Below are positions 10,901 through 22,900 of a DNA stretch of 64,000 bases, piece by piece (positions within the stretch are counted from its first letter, which is position 1; the number at the start of each line of letters is the position of its first letter). Origin of the DNA: Lytechinus variegatus. Its lineage: Eukaryota; Echinodermata; Echinoidea; Temnopleuroida; Toxopneustidae. The position numbers and the translations under genes are program-made. The notes under the pieces were generated by a model. That model ran no database searches, was not told where the DNA came from, and saw only the letters and a program-made list of their open reading frames with translations. Where the stretch lies: contig NC_054757.1 of NCBI RefSeq assembly GCF_018143015.1, forward strand, positions 24,201,785 to 24,265,784, in the 5' to 3' direction.

Positions 10901-13900
10901 CATTTATTTAGAATTTTCCTTTTGTCTACTCGAGAGCAATATTACCATTACTGGTTTCTACTATTGTAGATAATGTATACATTAGGGTATGTTAAAATAT
11001 AATCTTGTTTCACATATTGTTGTTTGCTTCAGATGTTTGCATATTATTTGACTGATGGATATGTATGTATGTATTTTATTATTTTTTTACCATATTCCAG
11101 TTTTGTTACAATATGTTAATGTTTTGTACTAACTATAGGACCCCATTGGAAATAAGCCTTTCAGCTTTCATGGGCTATCCTGTCAAGGTTATCTTCAATT
11201 TCATTGTAATCTCTTGTGATATTCTTGACAAATACAATCAATCAATCAATGAATCAAAAATATGAAAATAAATCCAAGATGGCTGCCTAAATCGCCAATT
11301 TTTAACCCCGTGGGACACAATTTGGCTAAGGGAACATTAAGATTCATTAACATGGCTATTACAATAATGACAAAGTTACCAAAGTTGTGGTAGGCTCTCT
11401 TGAGACTAAAAAAGATTTCTTTGTTTTACAGCTGATTGTACTAATGTGAATGGAATCCAGTATCACCCATGTCCATCTGGTCGATGTATCCCTAATGATT
11501 GGTTATGTGATGGAGATAACGATTGTGGTGACTTTACTGATGAATCAAATTGTGGTATGTAGGATACTTTATTCCATATTTCTACATTTGATCACAAATC
11601 TTTCTGTACCATAATTCAAATTGATTAAGTGTTTCATACCGCAAAACTGTAAAATAGCCTTAAAAGGGACACACTGAAACTTTTGGACATGCACTCATCA
11701 GAGTGAAATCGCAAACATGACAAGAACGCTGGAGCGAAAGAATATATAAATTCCAATCAAATAACTTGAATTAAGCCCTTCAAAATGTATTTCAAAGCAG
11801 TATCATTTGTTGGAGTGTTGAAGAATTTTTTAGAAATAGACTTCCTCAAATAGATTATACTTCAGTGTTTAACTTTATAAGAATGCAGTGATCGGTTGAT
11901 GCTTTGATGATTATGGATTTCAAAAGTTTCAAAACTCTTCATGTATTACATCTACCAGTCGAGCACCAGCTAATCATCTAATAAGATTTAATGTTATGTC
12001 AAATAAAAAAGAAAATCCCAAATCAGATTTTATTCCAAGTATCCCGTATTGCTTTATTCCAAGCCCCTTAATTATCCTTTTTTATCTTTGGATAATTACT
12101 TTAGGTACATCAGCGGAAGCATTTGAAGTCCGTATCGTCAACGGGACTGCGCCTAATGAAGGTCGCGTTGAAGTAAAGTACCGTGGCGAGTGGGGATTGG
12201 TATGCGACGATGAGTGGGATCTGAATGATGGACATGTCGTTTGTCGGCAGTTAGGATACAGCAGGTATTCACTCATATTATTCTCAGGAAAATGGCCATT
12301 TAATCCTCAGATCTTTGAAAGTCTTCCAAGAATCAAAGTCCAGGGGTTGTTTGCGAGAAGAGATGCAATCAATCACAACTCTCAAAATCAATCATTATTG
12401 ATTTTCAACCAATCAAAAGTGTGCACTTGGGACTTGCAATTGATATTTTGACTTATTTCTAATTGCAATTCTTTTTGTAATGGGCCCCTCAGCTTGCATG
12501 TTTACAATAAGTAGCGAGACTGACCTATTTGTTACAAAAATCTGTAGAGTGGTGCTAATAATTTAATGAACTTAACCAGAAAATGAACATATTTGAAGTG
12601 TTCACATCCTGCCATGTTTGGATATTCAATTGTGAAGTCAGGTGATACAATATTACATTCAATGAAGTTTGTTTTTCTGGGATTGGCGGATATTGTATTG
12701 CTGTTGTCTTTATTCAAATCTCAGCATGAAGGAGTGCATTTACTGTTGGGGATTACTAACTGTTTTGCACCACTGTACATGTACATGTATGTGTAATAAA
12801 TTCTGTTTGCCATAACTTATAATATAGAAGGTGGTAGAAAGGATGACTTCCACAAAGTAAGATGAAAGATGTTTAAGATTGAGTTCAGGGAAAATAAGTT
12901 AAACAAAATTCTAGGTGCTAATTTTTTGCCTCACCCAAAATGTCTTCTTTCTATTCCAGTTTATATTGGATGATATTGGGATTGTAGGTGCTCTTCTTCG
13001 TTTTCTTATTGCTTTTATGGGAATGTTATAGTCAAATTTGGCCTGAGCCATGATGTATATCCCCCCCCCCCCCCGGAGTTACTTAATATGATTAATACAT
13101 GTATGAGATTGAAAATCATATACATTTTAGTATATGAATAAGCAAATACTGGGGATACTCAAATCCCCAGCAGTTGATGAAAAAATGAGGATGGTGATAA
13201 TGAGAGTTCGGTTTAATGTGTATAGCACTTTTTGCCACAGGATGCCGAATACAACTATTATTATCCTGGCTCAAGCTACGACTTTGTCAGCAGCAATCAG
13301 TGCATTCTAGGAATTAAACCTGCCGGTCTTGCCTGCTAGGTACAGTAGATTATTCCTAACATCATTATCTGTTTTCATTTATGTCAATCACCCTCCCCCC
13401 CCTTAAATCAGAGGTGCATCAGATGTCTATATTGTAGGTGAATTTGGTCATGGAAGCCTGACAGAAATCTTGTTGGATGATGTACAATGTACTGGAACTG
13501 AACAATCCTTAGCAGACTGCACCCATGCTGGATGGAACTTACATAACTGTGTGGTTGGAGAGGCTGCAGGTGTACTCTGCAAACCAGATCAAGGTCTGAT
13601 ATGTTCTATTTGAAGTTTGATTTTTGTATAGGGATACAAACTTTCAGACAAATATATGTAACCCTACTTTTTAACAGGTGTGGAGGTGTCTTGATGTAGT
13701 TGTTCAGTCACTTGACTCTTAACCCTAAATAGACTTGGCTATTTCGACGCCTAAGAAGACTGGGGGGGGGGCTGATACAGCCCCCTTATGACCTCAGCCA
13801 TCAATTGCGAAATCGCGACATAAATTGACACACACGTTATCCGTGGCATAATGTACAAAACTGTAAGATCAAATTTTGCAAAAAATCTCATTGCCAATTA

Positions 13901-16900
13901 ATTTTGCTAATTTATGCATAAAATCAAAGTTTGCTCTAAGTGACTAAATAATGCCCCTAAATGCTAATTTTTTGTTCACAGACTCTTTATAGGAAGCTGA
14001 TCAAATATACCCAAAAATACCTACTTTAAGCCCTGTTTCAATTTTATGTGAGGATATACATGTAAAGTAAATAGATGAACTGTCCTAATAACTCAATTTG
14101 TCAGTTTAGGTGGTAAAACCAATTTGCCCTTGCACTGACTTTTGTTGGGAATACAAACCGCACAGAGGAGTGGTTTTGAATTGAAACCACAGACCAAATC
14201 TTTAGTGTCTTCTTGGGTGAATGATGTTTGATCATCTAGTTCCATTCAAGCTTGAAATGGTCTGAAATATCAATTTGGCTATCAAAAAAATTAAGTCTTT
14301 TAACCATAAAGTGGGGGGGGGGGGCATGCCATCAGGCCCCCCCCCTCCCCTCAATGCTTCATGCAATATTTCTGAATCGCAAAAAGATAGGGGTGCAAAA
14401 TTTTATGACTTTTTTCTTTGAAGTCTCACGCAACTTTTGAGACCAAATTTGAGATGTATGGGTAAAGTGCTGTGACGCCACATGACTTTTTATGAGACAA
14501 TGTCATGCCGAAAATGGCTAATTTTTTATACATGTACAAAGGCTATGGGAGATGAAATTCATAAAAGGTTGATTAGCTTTCATTCTTATTGATAATTAAT
14601 TTAGGGTTTAATTTAGTTAAATAGTTTGTAATTGTTTCCATAAAAAAAACAAAGAAATACATAAGGAAAAATTTGGCTTTTGCAACAAAGGTGATATTTC
14701 TTTATTTATTTATTAGAACATATTTATTCAGGTACAGCATAAAACTTTTTCATCAATGACCTGATAAAAACATAAAGAACAACATAAATCATCAAATCAT
14801 ACATGAAAATAAAGTCAAAATCTAAATCAAAGCTAACAATACTTAGTAACATTAATAAACAAATATTGTTACTTAAATGATAATATGAATCAAACTAAAA
14901 TATATTAAGTTATCAAAGGGAACAGTTACTAATTTTAAAACTACTAATTGTATGATTTATTCATTGATAAAACGCTGAACAATAAAATGATTATGGCATT
15001 ATACAAAATCGAGTGAAACAATTGGCAATCAGTTATAAATATATGTCTAAAACTATAAAATATCGAAGGGTTAATATCATTACAAATAATAGCAACTTGA
15101 CAACAATGTTAAAGATGAATAAGGGAATTGTATATTATAACAAATGAAATATAATATAATTAATATATATTTATTTCGATGCCATCATGTGAATCGCGGC
15201 TGAGATCAGAAGGGGGGGAGGGGCCATCATGGCCCACCCAGTTCTCAATACATCTCAAATAGCCCAGTCCTTTTAGGGTTTAATTTCCGTATATCGTCCC
15301 TAAATGATTTGCCCCTTTAGACTAGGCTTGTGCGGTTCTAGTCTTGGCGAGAGTCGACTCTGATTCTTGCCCCAGGCGTCGGTTCCAAAGAGAGTCGACT
15401 CCCAGTGCCGATAATGAGCTTTGAGACAATGCCTCAATTATTCCCCTACCGTATAGACATACCCCTATCTCAGTGTGCACTCGCTTCGGTTCTTCTCCCA
15501 ACTCCCTGGTCCTTCCATTCTCTCCCAGTTATCACATATCCAACTCACTGCAGACATTCTCTCCCCATCACAGGCGCATAGCCAGGGGGCGGTGAGGGCG
15601 GTCGCCCCCCCAAAAAAACGTCCCCAAAAAGAAAAAAAGAAGGGGAAAAAGAGAGGAGAAAAGGAAAAGGGAGGGAGGAAAGGGAAGAAAGGTAGCTTTG
15701 TGTTTTTTTTTTCTCAAAAGACAAACTCCTCCACTCTTGCTCTAAATTTATATATGAATTTCGCTTAAGTGCTGCGTGCGGTTAAATGACAATATTGAAG
15801 TTCTCGATCGTTTCCCCCACCCTTTCTCTGACCCTGTTTTTCCACCTCTGTTATATGTGTTTCTTGCCAGTTAAAGTTCAAATGTACAGTATAAGAATTT
15901 TTTTTTAAATTGATCGCGCAACTTCTGGTCGGGTCGGCTGCGTGCGGGTAAAATCTTTATATCAATTTCTGCCGTCACCTCCATAAAGTAAACTTTTCCT
16001 GCTTTTCAGCTCATTACTAAACAACCATAATTTTGTGGCAAACAAGTTCCTGATGTGAAAAGAGGAAGGTATAAAATTTGTGTCGTATTAAATAAAAAAG
16101 TACAATATTTCATGTTATTTCCCTGCACATTCATCTCCTGTCCTGTTTTGCACCCTCAGTTTGAAATTTTGAATCTCCCTAAAGTTCTTATAATTCAAAA
16201 TGAAGCGCTTCATGATAAGTCAAAGAAATTAGGCATCCTTTTTTATGTAATTTCAATAAATCACAGAAGTTTCAACTTTTTGTGGATTATTTTCCTTGTA
16301 ATGAAGTTTAATAATCTTAGAAAATCAATTGAATGAGAGCCGATGTGGTATTAGAGATATCTGCATTTGATGAAACGTCCGCCCTTTGAAATTTCAGAGT
16401 TTCATTGCTCTGCGCGGGGAGGAATATCTTCCTCCCGGCATCTACAATTCTCTGTTTTGCGAGTTAAAGATATCCACTGTCGCTAAACTGTTTGTAATCA
16501 TATCTGATCTTTCCAAGGGAAGTATTTAATATATTTTTGAGAATACCCTTTTCTCGGGACCCTTTTCATGGCAAAAAAAATGATAAAACGCTTTAGCTTT
16601 GCGCTTCTCGCGGGGTTATTATCATTTTAATTTCCTCTATTGTATTCTTTTTTTGTGCGTTCACAATCACTTTTGAAAACAAGGTTCAAAATCACAATAT
16701 AGTCAACTGAATTGGAGCTGATATAGATACTAGAGACAAGAGAGACGGCTCTTTTTCATTTCAATTTATGAAACACCAGAAGATTTGTGCTTCGTGAGGG
16801 AGGGGGAAACACCCACCCCCTAGGGAGCGCGCTCTGTAAGTGTTGGCATGCTTCGCGTGCATTTACCGCCCCCTCCAAAATGAAATCCTGGCTACTTGGT

Positions 16901-19900
16901 TGCCCCATCATCACAAGATCAACTCACTGTAAACATAACTACTCACACAGGACACATTGCAATTTGCAAGCACATGTTTGACCGTGGTTTGACCCTGGCA
17001 ATTGTTTCTTCGAAGCGATTGTTTATAATTTTTAGTGTTGTGATGATAGAGTGACTTCTCTGCTTGACCGATATCTGATTTGATTTAATCCAAGTTTGAA
17101 TGTGTGATACTTGGATGACGTGAGTTTTGTGTGTTTACTGTATAGCATTTTAGCCCATCAAGTTGTCAAATTAATCGAGAAAAATCTGCATTTGTGTCCA
17201 AATACAATGTAAGAAAATAACAAAGTTCTACTTCTGTACAATTCTGAGACAATAAATTTTATCATACAGTATACCTGCAAGCCTGCAAATGTTATGAAGT
17301 TGAACAAATATCATTCATATATATTTGACTGAAATTATTTAAATGATGCATTAAAAAAAGACCTTTTAAATATTCTTAAAAGTTTAAGTCATGAAGGTCA
17401 TTGAATTCGTATTGACATAGATTCATGACAAATACCAAAACTGGCAATTTCCGAAATGCATCATCCATCATAAATGCCGTCTAACGCCTCTCTTTGCAAT
17501 TAAATTTGCCCTGACCTAATTTCTCAATACAGTGAGAGGCAAGGTTCTAACAGTCATGGAAAATCCTGGAAAAATTTGTGGTCCTGGAAAGTCAGGGAAT
17601 TTTGAAAATGTGTGAAAAGTCATGGAATTGCATTTACCTCATAGCTATGGCAGCTTTCCGTTTTGTTGTGTCTCGCAAAGTTCTCTCATACTTAAATATC
17701 ATACCTTGCTATTATAATTGGTGTTCACAATTTCAATTTTTCCCAGTTTTGTGACATCCCAAATTCTACAAAACTTCTGGGATATAGTTTCCAGTGGAAA
17801 GCTGAAAGGGTGTGGCGTCCCTTGCCTCCAGAGCTTTCACTATGATTGCAGTGTTACTTACATGTAGTTTCCAGTACTACTGCTAAATGATTTGTTCCCT
17901 GCGGTTTAATAGTGTTAGGGCTAACAAGGTTGTATAATAAAAAAGGTTTTTGTGAATACATGTATAACACAGCCACAATCCACATTCCTCACTCAAAATA
18001 CTCCTGGCCATTTAAATTTCAAGTTTTGTACAATTTTACTCAACATTCATGGCAATTAGTTGACATATCAAGTCACAACTGATCAAGCACTACCAGCATG
18101 GCTATCAGAACACAATACATTCAAAAGGTTCTGAATCTCTTAGTTACACAAGATGTTTCAATTGCTATTTTAGCGTCAAATAATGTGTCCTCTCTGGAAA
18201 AGTTACTTGAAAATGAAGTTTAATGAAATACCAAAATAGGCATCAAATGTCCAATTTTCAAGATATCCTCATTTAATTTTGGAGCATATAGAGAAATACA
18301 CTTATTAATTTAGCTGGTGTCCTCAAGTTGTATCACAAATGGCCTCATTTTTTGTAATGTAGAGTGAAATGCAGCACTATGTTGAGAATTTTAGGATGAG
18401 GATGTCTTTGTTAGCCTTTTTTTCATGTCACCTTATTGTAAAACTTAAATGTCACTCTTTTGTAATAATTTGCTCATGTGTGACATATGTAAAGTGTTTC
18501 ATCTTCATATAATTCAGGGTCCCCCAGAAATTTGAAAACAGAATTCCATGACTTTTATGTGGAAGTTTTGTAGTAAAGGTGAATTCAGGATCCTAATTTC
18601 AATATGCCTGGAAAATTTGACATTTACATCTATTGTATAGTTCACTTTTGTGACAAGATCTGCATGCTATGCTCTGAAAATTTGGAAATAGTTCATGGAA
18701 ATCTGTCAGTTCAAGAAATTACATGAGTTTGTGTTCAAGACTGAAACAAAAATGGTACTGTACCCTGGACAGAAACAGACCATATACCAATGATATGTAG
18801 ATGTACATGTCATGAGTAAGGCAGTGGGTTGAATGGATGGCTGTGAGGGGAGGTCATCATGATGTGTCTGATTTTGGAAACTGTGCCAGAAAACAAGTCA
18901 TGGAAAGCAGCAATTTAGTCATGGAAAAGTCATGGAATTCTGTTTTCAAATTTCTGTGGGAACCCGGGAGAGGCCGTGTATGTAGCAGCCAATTTGCAAA
19001 CCCAACACAGAATGAATAGGGCTGCAATCTTGTAACCCCCCCCCCACCGCAAGAATGTCAGATTTCCAAACGTGCTTCTCAAGATTGTGCAATACTAGCG
19101 GTATGTAAACAAATCACGGAGGGTTGATGTTCCTGAATGAAGAGACTACGGTAGTCTTTGTTTTCAGTCACTTAAGAAATTGGCGAACTGGATAAAGGTG
19201 AAATACATCATTTAAAAAAAATGATTGTTTGGATTGAAAAGACTAACTTTAAAGGAAATACGACTGAAAAATATCCATAGTTTTATCGCTACTATCATTA
19301 CTGACAGAACAGTAATAATTTTTATTAACTTCTTGTCAATATTCCAATAAGCCAAGCCTCCCATTTAAGACTAGCAAGCAAACATTATTGATGGGGTTCC
19401 GGAATGAAAGTAAAAAAAAAAATTCTCACACAAGCCACACACAATCCCAATACACTAATTGATGATACAATCACAAGTGTTGCTCAACACAACGCACGTG
19501 GTCTCTACTGGCATTGTACGGTCAAATACACAGAAATACACATAACACCCGGGCATAACACACACGATGCATCACCTTACACTGCAAGCTCCAAGCAGAG
19601 AAATGTGTCTGCTCAAAGTACATGACTCTGGTCTCAGTGCTTGGATTCGGCGCTGGGAGTCGACCTGGGGCCGATTCTTGTCCATGAATGAGAGAGCACG
19701 GCAAAGACTCGAGCCCATAAATACTATTTAACTCCATGCTCGAGCCCCTTTACATGTATCTCAGAACCGCCGCCGCTTGGTACTCGAGTCTCCAGAGATT
19801 AGGGTCGAATCCCCAACTCTGGCATTGAGAATCGGGTATACTCGAGTACTCGGCGCTGGCTCCCAAGCCTACTTTAGATGTGTATATGCCCTATATAAAG

Positions 19901-22900
19901 CAATGGTCTTGGATCAAAACTTAATTGTTGTCCTTTGTTAAAGGGCCCAGCAACTGACAAATCATGGGAAAATTGAAACAACACGAAATTTGCAAAAGGC
20001 CAATTGACTTGCATAATATAATCCTTCCATCATGAGCGCCCGTCGGACTGATGCGATAAAAGTTTCGGACAGCACGAATTTGACCGAACTCGTGATACTT
20101 CGGATCATCGCAGTTCCACTTTCCAACAATCCCAATTCCTAGACTCATAGCAGGTCTCTTGATTGCTAACCCAAAATAAATAACCAGTGTGAAGGTACAT
20201 GTTTCAAAGTGAAAACACTCAGTTTACTTCTGGTTGGTTAGTCTATGAACTATTGCTCTCCTATAGACCTCCCAGACATGCTGGTGTCTATTACATAACA
20301 CCCTCAGGCAGCCGAGTGAAAGGCAGACTTGAATCCCTTTGAGATAATTAAACCTTGATTTCCCCATGATTTGTCAATAAAAGGTCGCTTTAAGGCAATC
20401 ATCCAGTTGCAAGGGCACAAGTAGAGGTCACCAAAACCAAATATTTTGTACATTTTGCTACAAGATCAATTAAAATCAGTTAAAAATTCAATATTTTCTT
20501 ATCTTTTATTGTTTTTGCTGTTTTATGCTTCCAACAGATTGTCCAGCGAATCACTTTGAATGCAACAATCTCAAGTGTGTTCGTCAGACGGTCGTTTGTA
20601 ATGGTGTGGATGATTGTAATGATAGATCTGATGAACTGAATTGCTTCCAAGGTAAGTTTGAAAGCTGGAGAATGTACTGAAAATATCTATGATTTTTATG
20701 AATCCCATGAAGCATGTATATTGTACTTTTTCCATATGTGGTATTGAAAATTTGAAAAAAATTGAAACATTTGATACCTGTACATTAACATTATACATCA
20801 TACAGTGCTGTTAACAATGACATTTGCATTGATAATGTGATGTTAGCATTTTAACACTATATTTTCTACCTCTTTCCTCTTTGTCATATGGAATTCCTGT
20901 AGTCAAATGCCATTCAGGTAGAAACAAAGTTGTCACAAATTGTACAAATATCCATCCCTAAAAATCCATTTGGTAAATGCTTTTGATCCAAACAGAATGC
21001 CCAATGATTGAGAAATAATGTAGGACATCTTTTCTTTCTCACTCAACTATTTTGCAATGAACTGTCTGGTCATGCATTTGGCCTTCAAGTCAGACAATGG
21101 GCATAATTAGCATGAAATATGTTAATATGAACACACTGTCTGGAATTAGCACACGTATATATAAAGGAAGTTACTGAGTTTCTTCAAATTGATTGGTGTG
21201 ATCATGTGCGTTCATGATTGTACATTCAGGTGTGCTATAATTGAACTTAACCTCAGTCTAAAAGTAACACAGAGATTGAAAAGTTGAAGTTAATTCCATT
21301 TGATTCAAACTACATTTATTTTGTTCTCAATTTTGAAAAGTACATAGTGCAAGACATGGGAATTTATAAACAAATTAAGGTAACTATTTTGGATGGAATT
21401 AGAACTACGAACATATTAAAGCCAAAAGACACTTGGCATTGCATTATCGATAACAATGTAATTATCTTCAGGTTCAACCTCATAAACACACATTTTAATG
21501 TTAACAATTAAAACAACGTATATTCATTTATAATACATTTGATGCAAATGATTCAATAGCTTGATTGAATGTAAATCGGATATCTTTAGCAAATATACAT
21601 GTCTTTTATGTAGTTTTTATTTGATATACTCCTTTTTCTCGTATAAGAAATTACTTTTGAAGAATCTAAATTTACATTGATATATATTTTGTAACGTTTT
21701 GATGAGATCACTTCAGACTTTTCACTCACTATATTTCTTCATATATTTAAACTCAGACTGAATAAACAGTGATCTCTTTGACATGACAAATATATATTGA
21801 TATGTCTCTTTTTTCAGTATTAGTTACATGTATTTGACTTTGAATTCATTTGACAAAATGCATAATAAATAGCAACATCCTTTCTTTCAATTATTTTCGT
21901 TCACATTCAAACTTTAAGAGCACCGTGGTATTAGGCACAACATACAATACTTGTTCCTTTCAATACATCTATATAACACTCTTTGGTCATGCTACATGGG
22001 TGGATGATTTACATGAGTTAACTATAACTCAAATTGCATAATAGAACTTGATATACTAGTTGTAATCTCACTGTAAACTGTTGAGTACATCCTATGAGCA
22101 TTATTTGACCAATGCTGTGATGCATGTGTATACCATACAAACTGGGAATTCAAGTGGATTTTTTTGGTGGAACATACCCCCAGGGCCAGGCCTGTTGCAA
22201 TGTATACGGTATACCTGTAGTCCGTGCATTTTCAACAGAAAGTATTTAAGTAGTCTGGCTTTATACATATCCACATAATAACATATAAAACAATTCTAAG
22301 AAATGTGATTGGAGGAAGAAATTTATGAAATAAAGAAAATTGTGATTATGATTGTGATTTGAAGCATTATATGCATGATTATAAAGTTGGATGACTTTTC
22401 CGTAGTTGAACATTACAAAAAAAAATGCTAAACTTTGTTGCATCATATCTTCCAGTAAACAGTTTTCATATTCCATGATTCTTTTCGTCTATATTATATG
22501 CATTAAAATGGTGAGCTGTATTGCTGAAATTATACTTCTGATGAAACTTTTAAATAGCAATGGAAAGTGTCTTTCCCAAGGAATGTACATCGCTACTGGT
22601 TAACCCTTTATTTTCAACTAAAATGCGACAAACCTTAGTAAGGAAATGCAAATGCATGTACATGTAGGCCATAAAATATATATACATTGTAACATGTACA
22701 TGCATATGAACTAATAAACAAGCTTTAGATTCCTCACATACATGCACAATCAGCTTTGTAGTCTTAGTAGAAGATTCTACAGAATAAGTTATTAAATATG
22801 AGACTAGAAAACAAAATAATGTCATGTGCAGTTTTCAGCCTTAAAAAACCTACTGGCCCCATTATCTATCCACAAAAAAATACAGCAAATGAATAATGAT

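Larger units (their letters stand above)
7996..11431 (+). other. Protease intron between PAN and LDLa 1
   Basis: This 3.4-kb intron contains a diverged tandem duplication (9050-9528), a partly duplicated stretch at 10010-10400 and a retroelement 3' end (11040-11260). No further phase-compatible exon was recognised. Confidence 0.6.
15315..19879. mobile_element. hAT-like element, 4.5 kb, with 8-bp target duplication
   Basis: TAGGCTTG starts at 15323 and its inverse CAAGCCTA ends at 19871. The flanks are CTTTAGAC and CTTTAGAT, a 7/8 match and the 8-bp size typical of hAT. Subterminal regions carry many GAGTCGACTC / ACTCGAGT motifs in both arms (15351-15400, 19660-19860). There is no transposase reading frame, so it is non-autonomous. 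A second hAT-like element sits inside it. Confidence 0.8.
13594..20537 (+). other. Protease intron between SRCR 1 and LDLa 2, almost wholly transposon
   Basis: Of about 6.9 kb, some 6.6 kb is accounted for by three delimited insertions (13719-15283, 15315-19879, 19938-20393). Only about 360 bp of other sequence remains: 125 bp after the donor, 31 and 58 bp between elements, and 144 bp before the acceptor. Confidence 0.75.

Noticed and set aside
13241..13320. Possible extra mini-exon between the two halves of SRCR 1
   Set aside because: The frame hits a stop before any usable donor, and the two flanking exons already join in phase.
13437..13593. Alternative acceptor for SRCR 1 second half at the AG in ATTGTAG
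   Set aside because: It would start in the wrong phase for the preceding exon and drop residues needed by the fold. The upstream AAATCAG acceptor fits both.
15475..15768. Lys/Gly-rich 97-residue frame
   Set aside because: It is generated by a purine-rich tract inside a hAT-like element and crosses its boundary.
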